Shown here: piece after piece, positions 51,572 to 60,577 of the stretch | How the letters are laid out: each line of letters starts with the position of its first letter | Numbering within the stretch: the first letter of the stretch is position 1 | From: Bacillus vallismortis | Lineage (GTDB): Bacteria > Bacillota > Bacilli > Bacillales > Bacillaceae | Assembly: GCF_004116955.1 (NCBI RefSeq) | Contig: NZ_CP026362.1 | Coordinates: forward strand, 2,800,501 to 2,864,500 | DNA length: 64,000 nt | Direction of reading: 5' to 3' | The notes under the pieces: model-generated | What the model was told of the DNA's origin: nothing | Database searches by the model: none | The model's input: only the letters and a program-made list of their open reading frames with translations | Translations under genes and position numbers: made by a program

Positions 51572-53781
51572 GACCATCTTCTTTTAATTAAATTTTCCCA
51601 TAACTTTCTGGATTCATTCCAAAGTGAAGCCGAATCTTCATTTCTGTAAAGCGCCCGTTCATAGCGTAGTGTCAGCTTTGACATGTCTTCCGAGCCATAT
51701 TTTCCATCGATTCGTTTCGCATAATCACGCAGCGTTTCACTGTCTCTTTTCGGCAGTCCCCTTCTCTTCAGCTGTTTGAGCAGAGCGCCATACGCCTCGA
51801 AAAACACGATCTGATCGCTGCGGCGCTTCCACCTTCTCACAACGAAAATAGGAATCCATAACGAGCGGAAAACATACAGCAAAATCGCTGCCAAGAGCAG
51901 AGCTGCTAGAATCGCAATTGCCCCATACCAGCCCGCACCGGCATGTGCATGTGAAGCAGACGGTTTTTTAGACTCAAGGGTCTCGCGTTTTTCCTTTTGT
52001 TTTTCCGGCTGTTTTTTCTCTTCTTTCTGCTCCTCTTTTGTTTTCTCCGGTGAGCTGCTGCCTTCGCTGCCGCCGGAATCCTGTGTGTCAGAAGAAGTAA
52101 ACACAGCCGGGTTTGTAAACCCTTTCGTCGGCTCAAATGTGACCCAGCCCTGTTCTGGGAAATACACCTCGACCCAGGAATGGGCATTGTTATTGGTCAC
52201 TTCGTAGATGCTGCCGTTTTTGTTTCCTGCTTCTTTATATTCGCCTGATGTATACCCCTTTACCCAGCGGGCCGGAATGCCAGCCGAACGGAGGAGCACC
52301 ACCATTGCGGAAGAAAAGTTATCACAGTAGCCCATCTTTGTTTCAAACAGAAATTGGTCGACATAATCCTCATGATCCTTAGGGATGGTCACGTTTTCGG
52401 TTTCATATGCGAACTGGTTTGAGCCTAAATAGTCCTCCACCGCTTTCACCTTATCAAACATATTATCGTGTTCCTGAGTCAGCTTGGCCGCAAGGGTTCT
52501 CACCCGCTCAGGCAGTGATTCTGGCAGCTGCATAAAGCGGTCGCTGAATGTGTATTCCTCACTGTTGTTTCTCACTTTTACCTTTCTCAGCTCATCCAGC
52601 TTGTAGACCGGGGAATTGTATGTGATGGTATACCTCCCCATATTTCTGATCTCACCGGCTTGCTCACTGATCGGAGAAATTTGTTCTGTGTTCCCGTTCA
52701 TTTCAAGTGAGACAGCCTGCTTTGGCTTTATGGCCTTCGCACCGATCGGATACATGACATGGTTATACCCGTAGTGTTCATCGACTTTTACACGGACGGT
52801 GCTGCGCTCTGTCTCAACCTTGTGGTCAAACCATAGATTTTCAACTTGCCCTCCGCTTAGCTGATAGGACATGCCTGTATCCGTTTCAATCCAGCCTTTT
52901 CCGGTATACGTATCCTTCGTTTCCACACGAAAATACGTGCGCTCTTTTCCCTGCCAAGTAAAAACAGGTGTATCATCCTGCTGAAACGGGCCTCCGAGTG
53001 ATTCATCATGGTTTCCGTATCCGATTTTGCTTTCACCAGCCGGCACACGTTCTTGATTGGTGATTTTTTTGAGAAAAGGCACCGGATCAGGCCAAGCCGG
53101 ATCCGACTTTGGAGCCGAAAGTCCGAATCCCACCGCAGCCAAAATAAATACGGATAACGGCAGAAACCATTTGAGGACAGATGTTTTCGGCAACGCGATT
53201 CTTTCCATCAGCTTGATGCGTTCTAAGTATAAAAGGCCAAGCATAAAGAAGCCGATCAGCACGATACGGATGACGGCATAAGTGGCATCATATGGCGTAA
53301 AGGTATCAAGAATCGTAATATACGCTACTGTCATCATAAAGAAAAATAAGATTCTTCTCTGGTAAATCACCCAATAATGAAGGAGATAGACCAACAGCCA
53401 CAGCAGCACAAAAAACAGCAGGGTCCGAAATGAAGGAATCATGTCATTCCATTGCCCTGATTGAATCAACGTGATATTCAAATAGACATCCTGTAAAAAA
53501 GAGCTGACCCAGCTCAAGTCAAATATGGAGCCTTGATAAAACAGGATGTGTACTGAGATCAACGTAAATAAGACACAAAAAGGAACAGTGACAAACCATC
53601 TCATCCTGAAAAAGGTCAGCAGAAACGTCAAGCCGATAAAGACAATAAAAAAGCCTGTATGTTTCGTATCTGTAAAACGGTCAAGCGGCCTGAGCCACTC
53701 CCAAAGCAATAAAAACGCCAGAAAATAAAATAACAGCAAGCTCAAACGGCTTCCCTTCTGATCATCGTGCGGCATGTGCAC
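51568..53781 (-). CDS. yebA: Transglutaminase-like membrane protein YebA
   Basis: 737 residues. About six membrane helices in the first ~210 residues (DUF3488-type), then an extracytoplasmic transglutaminase core: Cys in MGYCDNFSSAM, His in NNAHSWVEVYF, and the third site in WVTFEPTKGF, where Glu stands in for the common Asp. A Lys/Glu-rich linker and one further membrane helix (WYGAIAILAALLLAAILLYV) lead to a cytoplasmic tail. Its neighbours yeaD (DUF58) and yeaC (MoxR ATPase) form the widespread MoxR/DUF58/transglutaminase operon of unclear function. Confidence 0.93.
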   Translation of the reverse strand: MHMPHDDQKGSRLSLLLFYFLAFLLLWEWLRPLDRFTDTKHTGFFIVFIGLTFLLTFFRMRWFVTVPFCVLFTLISVHILFYQGSIFDLSWVSSFLQDVYLNITLIQSGQWNDMIPSFRTLLFFVLLWLLVYLLHYWVIYQRRILFFFMMTVAYITILDTFTPYDATYAVIRIVLIGFFMLGLLYLERIKLMERIALPKTSVLKWFLPLSVFILAAVGFGLSAPKSDPAWPDPVPFLKKITNQERVPAGESKIGYGNHDESLGGPFQQDDTPVFTWQGKERTYFRVETKDTYTGKGWIETDTGMSYQLSGGQVENLWFDHKVETERSTVRVKVDEHYGYNHVMYPIGAKAIKPKQAVSLEMNGNTEQISPISEQAGEIRNMGRYTITYNSPVYKLDELRKVKVRNNSEEYTFSDRFMQLPESLPERVRTLAAKLTQEHDNMFDKVKAVEDYLGSNQFAYETENVTIPKDHEDYVDQFLFETKMGYCDNFSSAMVVLLRSAGIPARWVKGYTSGEYKEAGNKNGSIYEVTNNNAHSWVEVYFPEQGWVTFEPTKGFTNPAVFTSSDTQDSGGSEGSSSPEKTKEEQKEEKKQPEKQKEKRETLESKKPSASHAHAGAGWYGAIAILAALLLAAILLYVFRSLWIPIFVVRRWKRRSDQIVFFEAYGALLKQLKRRGLPKRDSETLRDYAKRIDGKYGSEDMSKLTLRYERALYRNEDSASLWNESRKLWENLIKRRWS

Positions 53782-53796
53782 CCGTCACCTCTCTTT

Positions 53797-54990
53797 CTAA
53801 ACAACACGCGAAACTCGTCCGCCTCTCATGACCTGAACTCTGATTTGTCGTTTCTTCATCTGCTCGATCATGACATTTTCAGCTTGAGACAGCTCAGCAT
53901 CTTTCTCTTTTGCCAGGATGACTGTAACCCGGCCGCCCCCGGTTTCCGCGATGTGCAGCAAATCTTCCGTGAACTGTCCTGTGACGAGCACCTTATCAGC
54001 CTTGCGGACAGATGGCTTCCCCAGCTCCTCCCGTACATATCGGCTTACCGGGTCAGCCGCATCACAGTGAGTGACGGCTAAATGCCGAAGCATTCGCTTA
54101 AAATGCTGCTCTCCCTCTTGAATAGGAAAAAGCGTTTTTTCCTTTCCGACTGAGGCCAGTCCCGCCCCCGCGCCGCTTTGTAAAACAGAATGAAGAATCG
54201 AAGCTGACACTGAAACGACCTCTTCGAATGCTTCAGAGGAAGAACGGTCCATCAGAAGAAACAGGTTTTTGCTTCGAGATGGTTCAAATTCCTTCGTCAT
54301 CAGCTGGCTCCGCCGCGCGGAGGCCTTCCAGTCTAATGCAGCAAACCGGTCTCCCGGCTGATAATTCCGCACACTTGCTGCGACTGTGGAATGGTGCTGA
54401 TGAACCGGAGAAGAACCGCTTACCCCATCTTCCTGATGCCTTTCATTCACCTGATAAGAAAGACGCTGAAAGGCTGGATAAACAAACAGGGTATCATCAA
54501 GCTCATAAAAAGCTGTTTTTTCAATCAAGCCGAGAACATCCCCGGTTCGCACCCTGACAGCTTGAAAATGATGCTCTCCGCGCGGTATACGAGCTAATTC
54601 ATACGACATCGTCATACTCCTTTTAAACCATGGAAAAACGAGCCGTTTGGCCGCGGCTTCATCTCGTTTCAATGGCTCGAGTCCTTCCGGCAGGCAATCT
54701 TCAATCACCATATACATCAGCGGAAACGGCAGCTTCCTTCTCAGCGTAACCGACACGCCCAGCCTGTCACCGGCATGCAATTGTGTTTTGGCCACTTCCC
54801 TTGAAGCCTGAAAAGAGCGAAGCGGATATAATGCCAGCAATCCGGCATACACGACAAAAGGAAGAAACGCATAAAACAAAAACCAGCTGACAAATCCGCC
54901 CTGAAACATTGCGTAAGAAAAAACAGCAGCCGTCAATAGCGTTAATGCAATCAGCTTCCACCCATATACCAACCATTGCATCTTCTTCAT
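53797..54990 (-). CDS. yeaD: DUF58 protein YeaD
   Basis: 397 residues. Two membrane helices near the N-terminus (residues 12-30 and 34-52). The DUF58 block YQPGDRFAALDWKASARRSQ is at about 212-231, followed by FLLMDRSS, a degenerate von Willebrand A-like start. Partner of the MoxR ATPase encoded immediately upstream; their stop and start codons overlap by one base. Confidence 0.93.
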   Translation of the reverse strand: MKKMQWLVYGWKLIALTLLTAAVFSYAMFQGGFVSWFLFYAFLPFVVYAGLLALYPLRSFQASREVAKTQLHAGDRLGVSVTLRRKLPFPLMYMVIEDCLPEGLEPLKRDEAAAKRLVFPWFKRSMTMSYELARIPRGEHHFQAVRVRTGDVLGLIEKTAFYELDDTLFVYPAFQRLSYQVNERHQEDGVSGSSPVHQHHSTVAASVRNYQPGDRFAALDWKASARRSQLMTKEFEPSRSKNLFLLMDRSSSEAFEEVVSVSASILHSVLQSGAGAGLASVGKEKTLFPIQEGEQHFKRMLRHLAVTHCDAADPVSRYVREELGKPSVRKADKVLVTGQFTEDLLHIAETGGGRVTVILAKEKDAELSQAENVMIEQMKKRQIRVQVMRGGRVSRVV

Positions 54991-55952
54991 CAGCGGATCG
55001 ACGGCCTTTGAACCGGCACCTTCACAACGGACATGATCTCCCGTACGATCGCGCCTGCCTCGATTCCTTCAAATTTCGCCTCTGACTGCAGCAGCATACG
55101 GTGCGGAAGCGTGAAAGGAGCCAAATATTGAATATCATCCGGAATGACATAGTCACGATGATGAAGCAGCGCATATGCTTGGGCCGCTTTCATGAGAGCG
55201 ATTGATCCGCGCGGACTGACGCCTAATTGAACAGAGGCATGCTGTCTCGTTTTCTGAACGATTTCTACAATATATTCTTTGATGCTGTCATCGACGCGGA
55301 CATTTTGCACTTCCCTCTGTAAACGGATGAAGTCTTCTCTTGTAATAACCGGCTCAAGCGTCTCTATTGGATGGCTTTTTTCCTGAAGAGATAAGACGTC
55401 CAGTTCCTCATGAAAGGAGGGATAACCCATGCGAAGTTTGAATAAAAAACGGTCAAGCTGGGCTTCCGGCAATGGGTACGTCCCTTCATATTCGAAGGGG
55501 TTTTGCGTTGCCATCACAAAAAACGGAGCGGCAAGCGGCATCGTATAGCCGTCTACTGTAACGCTTCCTTCTTCCATCGCTTCAAGCAAAGCAGACTGTG
55601 TCTTCGGAGAGGTACGGTTGATTTCATCGGCCAGCACGATATTTCCCATAATCGGGCCGGGACGGTATTCAAATTCCAACGTTTTCGCATTATAGATGGA
55701 TACGCCTGTTACATCAGACGGCAGCAAATCCGGAGTGAATTGAATTCTTTTGAAATCGGCGCCGATTGACTTGGCCAGCGCGCGAACCATCATCGTTTTC
55801 CCAACTCCGGGTACATCCTCAAGCAGCACATGCCCTTTGGCTAGAATGGCTGCTAAGCTGAGTATGGCGATGTCTCGTTTTCCAACCATTACTCTATTAA
55901 TATGTTCAACTGCTTTTCCCAGCAAAGGATGCAGGTCTTCTTGGTATGCCAT
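54990..55952 (-). CDS. yeaC: MoxR-type AAA+ ATPase YeaC
   Basis: 320 residues from the ATG at 55952 (AGGAGG 6 nt upstream); a longer frame from 55970 lacks a ribosome site. Walker A EDVPGVGKTMM, Walker B NIVLADEINRTSPKTQ, sensor MATQNPFEYEG and VSPRGSIALMKAA. MoxR ATPases act as chaperones for partners with von Willebrand-like domains. First gene of yeaC-yeaD-yebA. A TACAAT about 30 nt upstream could be its -10. Confidence 0.94.
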   Translation of the reverse strand: MAYQEDLHPLLGKAVEHINRVMVGKRDIAILSLAAILAKGHVLLEDVPGVGKTMMVRALAKSIGADFKRIQFTPDLLPSDVTGVSIYNAKTLEFEYRPGPIMGNIVLADEINRTSPKTQSALLEAMEEGSVTVDGYTMPLAAPFFVMATQNPFEYEGTYPLPEAQLDRFLFKLRMGYPSFHEELDVLSLQEKSHPIETLEPVITREDFIRLQREVQNVRVDDSIKEYIVEIVQKTRQHASVQLGVSPRGSIALMKAAQAYALLHHRDYVIPDDIQYLAPFTLPHRMLLQSEAKFEGIEAGAIVREIMSVVKVPVQRPSIR

Positions 55953-56040
55953 TCTTTTCCTCCTAGTCATCTACAAAATTCTTCATATTGTAACCTAACT
56001 TTACCACAAAAAGCGATCTCTATAAAAAAACGATTCTAGC

Positions 56041-56099
56041 AAATTGTTTCCAATAAAGCAGGACAAATCATACAAAAAGAGCTTCCCGTGCCAGGAAGC
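56041..56099 (+). promoter_or_regulatory. RAT-like element followed by a hairpin, upstream of the lichenase gene
   Basis: 56041-56069 contains ATTGTT and ATAAAGCAGG with the spacing seen in ribonucleic antiterminator (RAT) targets of LicT/SacY regulators, but several conserved positions differ. A GCTTCC/GGAAGC hairpin follows at 56081-56099, with a T-run on the minus strand only. It may be a decayed LicT leader. The rest of the 296-nt gap between yeaC and the lichenase gene holds the start region of yeaC and the lichenase promoter. Confidence 0.35.
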
Positions 56100-56203
56100 A
56101 AAACCAAATCCCTTTTCAATCTAAAAAGATAGGTACAGAATGCTAGTAAGTAAGATTCTTTATATCGTTATTTTGACCGATGTTCCCTATTAAAAGAATT
56201 ATG

Positions 56204-56229
56204 TATGATCAATTAAGAAAACGCTTTCA
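56204..56229 (+). promoter_or_regulatory. -10 element and catabolite-responsive (cre) site of the lichenase gene
   Basis: TATGAT at 56204-56209 is a plausible -10, though no good -35 sits at 17 nt. AAGAAAACGCTTTCA at 56215-56229 matches the cre consensus WTGNAARCGNWWWCA at 14 of 15 positions, and lies where CcpA would block initiation or elongation. Confidence 0.65.
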
Positions 56230-56248
56230 AAGAAAGGGGTATGCCAAC

Positions 56249-56980
56249 ATGTCTTATCGTATGAAACGAGTGTTATTGCTTCTTGTCACTGGATTGTTTT
56301 TGAGTTTGTCTGCATTCACATCTACTGCCTCGGCTCAAACAGGCGGATCGTTTTTTGACCCTTTTAACAGCTATAACCCCGGTTTTTGGCAAAAAGCAAA
56401 TGGTTACTCGAATGGGGATATGTTCAACTGCACTTGGCGTGCAAATAACGTCTCCATGACGTCATTTGGTGAAATGCGTTTAGCGCTAACAAGTCCATCC
56501 TATAACAAGTTTGACTGCGGGGAAAACCGTTCTGTTCAAACATATGGCTATGGACTTTATGAAGTCAGAATGAAACCAGCTAAAAACACAGGTATCGTTT
56601 CATCGTTCTTCACGTACACAGGTCCAACGGATGGAACGCCTTGGGATGAGATTGATATCGAATTTTTAGGAAAAGACACAACAAAGGTTCAATTTAACTA
56701 TTATACAAATGGGGCAGGAAACCATGAGAAGCTTGTGGATCTCGGATTTGATGCAGCCAATGCCTATCACACATATGCGTTCGATTGGCAGCCAAACTCT
56801 ATTAAATGGTATGTCGATGGGCAATTAAAACACACTGCGACAAGCCAAATACCGACAACGCCAGGAAAGATTATGATGAACTTGTGGAATGGTACGGGTG
56901 TCGATGAATGGCTCGGTTCCTACAATGGTGTAACACCGCTATACGCTCATTACGACTGGGTGCGTTACACAAAAAAATAA
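56249..56980 (+). CDS. bglS: Secreted endo-beta-1,3-1,4-glucanase (lichenase), GH16
   Basis: 243 residues from the ATG at 56249 (AAAGGGG upstream); the longer frame from 56180 is not supported. Signal peptide [17 protein letters not shown]...ASA, cut before [12 protein letters not shown]16 catalytic motif DEIDIEFLG. It hydrolyses mixed-linkage beta-glucans such as lichenan. It is nearly identical to B. subtilis BglS, but in 168 that gene lies far away beside licT. Here it sits between yeaC and gabP, where 168 has yeaB. Placement by rearrangement or duplication is inferred. Confidence 0.95.
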   Translation: MSYRMKRVLLLLVTGLFLSLSAFTSTASAQTGGSFFDPFNSYNPGFWQKANGYSNGDMFNCTWRANNVSMTSFGEMRLALTSPSYNKFDCGENRSVQTYGYGLYEVRMKPAKNTGIVSSFFTYTGPTDGTPWDEIDIEFLGKDTTKVQFNYYTNGAGNHEKLVDLGFDAANAYHTYAFDWQPNSIKWYVDGQLKHTATSQIPTTPGKIMMNLWNGTGVDEWLGSYNGVTPLYAHYDWVRYTKK

Positions 56981-56993
56981 AGTCAAATATGAC

Positions 56994-57026
56994 AAGAGCC
57001 TGCTGCCTCAATATAGCCAGGCTCTT
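56994..57026 (+). terminator. Hairpin after the lichenase gene
   Basis: Nine-bp stem AAGAGCCTG / CAGGCTCTT with a 15-nt loop, 14 nt after the stop codon. The T-run is poor, so termination may be inefficient. Confidence 0.6.
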
Positions 57027-57283
57027 ATGATTGTAGGGAAAAGTTGTTGGCATGAATGGGCGAATCTTATCGAGAGGATATCAGCCCCTCTTTCTCTTTC
57101 GAAATCGCCCGCTGCCGTCCACGCCGCAATCGTTATCCGGCAGTTCTTATTTAGCAGAAAGATAGATTCTCCGGCAAGGATGCAAGCGGTTCAGTTCAAT
57201 AGTGATAATAGATCAATTTTCTTTTTATCCAAGCTTACCTGCTGAAAACTTCATAAATAAAAACCCACAAATTTGAAACAAAC
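57027..57283. other. Intergenic stretch with a degenerate coding-like segment
   Basis: About 250 nt between the lichenase hairpin and the gabP control region. A 72-codon frame at 57027-57245 has coding-like composition but no ribosome site and no family I recognise; the opposite strand is broken by stops. Possibly a scar left where 168 carries yeaB (inference). Confidence 0.35.
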
Positions 57284-57300
57284 TGTCATATTTTCTCACA
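57284..57300 (+). promoter_or_regulatory. TnrA box of gabP
   Basis: TGTCATATTTTCTCACA matches the TnrA consensus TGTNA-N7-TNACA exactly. The -10 TATGAT follows at 57325-57330, so the box is centred about 45 nt upstream of the likely start site, an activating position. Implies expression under nitrogen limitation. Confidence 0.85.
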
Positions 57301-57386
57301 CAGATTATCGGCAAAACGTTTATTTATGATAGAGTTTCAATTATCATAATATTCAGTATTCATTACATTCTTTAAGGAGGTAATCT

Positions 57387-58793
57387 ATGAACCAGCAATC
57401 AGGATTAAAAAAAGACTTAAAAACACGCCATATGACCATGATTTCGATCGCGGGCGTGATCGGCGCAGGCCTATTTGTAGGCAGCGGTTCAGTCATTCAC
57501 TCGACCGGCCCCGGTGCCATTGTTTCTTACGCGCTAGCCGGCTTACTGGTTATTTTCATCATGAGAATGCTCGGTGAAATGTCTTCCGTAAACCCGACGA
57601 GCGGATCGTTTTCTCAATACGCTCATGACGCCATCGGGCCATGGGCAGGATTTACAATCGGCTGGCTGTATTGGTTTTTCTGGGTCGTCGTCATCGCGAT
57701 CGAAGCAATTGCTGGAGCCGGCATCCTTCAATACTGGTTCCACGATATTCCACTGTGGCTCACAAGCTTAGTTTTGACCGTATTGCTTACGCTGACGAAT
57801 ATTTACTCCGTTAAATCATTCGGGGAATTCGAATATTGGTTCTCCCTTATTAAGGTCGTTACGATCATTTTGTTCTTAATTGTTGGGTTCGCTTTCATTT
57901 TTGGATTCGCACCAGGCAGCAGTCCAGTGGGCTTCTCCAACTTGACGGGCCAAGGCGGATTTTTCCCGCAAGGCATCAGCTCCGTATTGCTTGGCATTGT
58001 CGTCGTTATTTTTTCCTTTATGGGAACGGAAATCGTTGCGATCGCTGCAGGAGAAACATCCAATCCATTAGAATCCGTGACAAAAGCGACGCGCTCCGTT
58101 GTGTGGCGCATCATCGTCTTTTACGTCGGCTCTATCGCCGTTGTCGTTGCGCTTTTGCCTTGGAATTCAGCCAATATTTTAGAAAGCCCGTTCGTCGCTG
58201 TGCTAGGGCATATCGGTGTTCCCGCAGCCGCGCAGATGATGAATTTCATTGTCCTCACCGCTGTACTCTCTTGCCTGAATTCAGGTTTGTACACCACATC
58301 CAGAATGCTGTATTCACTTGCGGAAAGAAACGAAGCACCGCGCCGCTTTATGACATTAAGCAAAAAAGGAGCCCCTGTACAGGCGATTGTTGCCGGTACA
58401 TTTTTCTCATATATCGCGGTTGTGATGAATTACTTTTCTCCCGATACCGTCTTTTTATTTTTAGTCAATTCATCAGGCGCCATTGCACTGCTTGTCTATC
58501 TCGTCATCGCTGTTTCCCACTTAAGAATGCGTAAAAAACTTGAAAAAACGAACCCCGAAGCGCTGAAGATAAAAATGTGGCTCTTCCCGTACTTAACCTA
58601 CGTGACCATTATCGCCATCTGCGGAATTTTAGTATCTATGGCATTTATTGATTCCATGAGAGACGAGCTGCTGCTGACAGGCGTCATCACAGGGGTTGTT
58701 CTCATTTCTTACCTTGTATTCAGAAAACGCAAGGTGGGCGAAAAAGCGGCATCCAAATCCATCACACAGCAGCAGCCCGACATCCTGCCTTAA
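57387..58793 (+). CDS. gabP: Gamma-aminobutyrate permease
   Basis: 468 residues, amino acid-polyamine-organocation transporter with 12 membrane segments. N-terminal RHMTMISIAGVIGAGLFVGSGSVI and FSFMGTEIVAIAAGE are the family blocks. Almost identical to 168 GabP, which takes up GABA and beta-alanine. AAGGAGG lies 7 nt before the ATG. Single-gene unit under TnrA control. Confidence 0.96.
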   Translation: MNQQSGLKKDLKTRHMTMISIAGVIGAGLFVGSGSVIHSTGPGAIVSYALAGLLVIFIMRMLGEMSSVNPTSGSFSQYAHDAIGPWAGFTIGWLYWFFWVVVIAIEAIAGAGILQYWFHDIPLWLTSLVLTVLLTLTNIYSVKSFGEFEYWFSLIKVVTIILFLIVGFAFIFGFAPGSSPVGFSNLTGQGGFFPQGISSVLLGIVVVIFSFMGTEIVAIAAGETSNPLESVTKATRSVVWRIIVFYVGSIAVVVALLPWNSANILESPFVAVLGHIGVPAAAQMMNFIVLTAVLSCLNSGLYTTSRMLYSLAERNEAPRRFMTLSKKGAPVQAIVAGTFFSYIAVVMNYFSPDTVFLFLVNSSGAIALLVYLVIAVSHLRMRKKLEKTNPEALKIKMWLFPYLTYVTIIAICGILVSMAFIDSMRDELLLTGVITGVVLISYLVFRKRKVGEKAASKSITQQQPDILP

Positions 58794-58876
58794 TCTAATC
58801 ACTCTTATACGGACTGCCTTTAGGATTTTTATGATTATCTTTCTCTGGGAGGCGGCGGCACACAGATTTTCTTGTA

Positions 58877-58904
58877 ACCATCACGTCCTTATCGACATTA
58901 ACTA
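58877..58904 (+). promoter_or_regulatory. Possible sigma-K promoter of cotA
   Basis: ACC at 58877-58879, 16-nt spacer, CATTAACTA at 58896-58904; the sigma-K pattern is AC-N16-CATANNNTA, so one mismatch. Fits cotA being a late mother-cell coat gene, but short motifs of this kind arise by chance. Confidence 0.45.
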
Positions 58905-58941
58905 TAGTACCAATTTGAAAAATTAGATAAGGACGATGAAA

Positions 58942-60483
58942 ATGACACTTGAAAAATTTGTGGATGCTCTCCCAATCCCAGAAACACTAAAGCCAGTGCA
59001 GCAAACAAAAGAAAAGACATACTACGAAGTGACCATGGAGGAATGCGCTCATAAGCTTCACCGCGATCTCCCTCCGACCCGCTTGTGGGGTTACAACTGC
59101 CAGTTTCCCGGGCCTACCATTGAGGTCAATAGAAATGAAAACGTTTATGTAAAATGGATGAACCACCTTCCTTCAACACATTTCCTTCCGGTCGACCACA
59201 CCATTCATCACAGTGACAGCCAGCATGAAGAACCCGAGGTCAAGACCGTCGTTCATTTACACGGAGGCGTCACGCCAGAGGATAGCGACGGGTATCCGGA
59301 GGCCTGGTTTACCAAAGACTTTGAACAAACAGGCCCTTATTTTAAACGAGAGATTTATCATTATCCGAATCAGCAGCGCGGTGCTATTTTGTGGTATCAC
59401 GATCACGCCATGGCGCTCACCAGGCTGAATGTCTATGCCGGACTCATCGGCGCTTATCTCATTCACGATCCAAAGGAAAAACGATTAAAGCTCCCTTCCG
59501 GCGAATACGACGTGCCGCTTCTGATCACAGACCGCACGATCAACGGGGACGGTTCTTTGTTTTATCCAAACGGGCCGGAAAACCCTTCCCCGTCACTGCC
59601 TAACCCTTCAATCGTTCCGGCGTTTTGCGGAGAAACCATACTCGTCAACGGGAAGGCATGGCCATACTTGGAGGTCGAACCGAGAAAATACCGCTTTCGC
59701 GTCATCAACGCCTCCAACACAAGAACCTATAACCTGTCACTCGATAATGACGGGGAGTTTATTCAGATTGGTTCAGACGGAGGGCTCCTGCCGCGCTCTG
59801 TAAAACTGAACTCATTCAGTCTAGCTCCAGCTGAACGCTATGATATCATCATTGACTTCACAGCCTATGAAGGTCAGTCGATCATATTGGCAAACAGCGA
59901 GGGCTGCGGCGGTGACGCCAATCCCGAAACAGATGCGAATATCATGCAATTCAGAGTCACAAAACCATTGGCACAAAAAGACGAAAGCAGAAAACCAAAA
60001 TACCTTGCCTCATACCCTTCCGTTCAGAATGAAAGAATACACAACATCAGAACACTGAAACTGGCAGGTACTCAGGACGAATACGGCAGACCCGTCCTTC
60101 TCCTCAATAACAAACGCTGGCACGACCCTGTCACAGAAACGCCAAAAGCAGGCACAACTGAAATCTGGTCCATTATCAACCCGACACGCGGAACACACCC
60201 GATCCACCTGCATCTGGTCTCCTTCCGTGTATTAGACCGGCGTCCGTTTGATATCGCGCGTTATCAAGAAAGAGGGGAATTGTCCTACACCGGCCCGGCT
60301 GTTCCGCCGCCGCCAAGTGAAAAGGGCTGGAAAGACACCATTCAGGCTCACGCCGGTGAAGTCTTGAGAATCGCGGCGACATTCGGGCCATATAGCGGAC
60401 GATACGTATGGCACTGCCATATTCTTGAGCATGAAGACTATGACATGATGAGACCGATGGATATAACAGATCCCCATAAGTAA
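58942..60483 (+). CDS. cotA: Spore coat laccase / multicopper oxidase
   Basis: 513 residues from the ATG at 58942 (MTLEKFVDALPIP), with AAGGA 8 nt upstream; the ATG six bases earlier is too close to that site. Copper ligand motifs are all present: HLHGG near residue 105, WYHDHAM, THPIHLHLVSF and the C-terminal WHCHILEHEDYDMM. It oxidises phenols and bilirubin and makes the brown spore pigment. Close to 168 CotA. One early difference is YNCQFPGP, where I recall YNGLFPGP in 168, adding a cysteine near residue 53. Confidence 0.97.
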   Translation: MTLEKFVDALPIPETLKPVQQTKEKTYYEVTMEECAHKLHRDLPPTRLWGYNCQFPGPTIEVNRNENVYVKWMNHLPSTHFLPVDHTIHHSDSQHEEPEVKTVVHLHGGVTPEDSDGYPEAWFTKDFEQTGPYFKREIYHYPNQQRGAILWYHDHAMALTRLNVYAGLIGAYLIHDPKEKRLKLPSGEYDVPLLITDRTINGDGSLFYPNGPENPSPSLPNPSIVPAFCGETILVNGKAWPYLEVEPRKYRFRVINASNTRTYNLSLDNDGEFIQIGSDGGLLPRSVKLNSFSLAPAERYDIIIDFTAYEGQSIILANSEGCGGDANPETDANIMQFRVTKPLAQKDESRKPKYLASYPSVQNERIHNIRTLKLAGTQDEYGRPVLLLNNKRWHDPVTETPKAGTTEIWSIINPTRGTHPIHLHLVSFRVLDRRPFDIARYQERGELSYTGPAVPPPPSEKGWKDTIQAHAGEVLRIAATFGPYSGRYVWHCHILEHEDYDMMRPMDITDPHK

Positions 60484-60490
60484 CCAAACA

Positions 60491-60517
60491 AACTTGCCTA
60501 TTACGGCAAGTTTTTTG
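60491..60517 (+). terminator. Terminator after cotA
   Basis: Stem AACTTGCC / GGCAAGTT, loop TATTAC, followed by TTTTG. Confidence 0.9.
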
Positions 60518-60521
60518 TATA

Positions 60522-60547
60522 TGAAACTTTCAGCTCAATAGATCGTA
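60522..60547 (+). promoter_or_regulatory. Sigma-W promoter of yeaA-ydjP
   Basis: TGAAAC at 60522-60527, exactly 16 nt, then CGTATAA from 60544: a full match to the sigma-W consensus. I recall yeaA and ydjP as members of the SigW envelope-stress regulon in 168, which agrees. Confidence 0.88.
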
Positions 60548-60577
60548 TAACATAAAAATGGAAAAAAGGAGCCTTTT

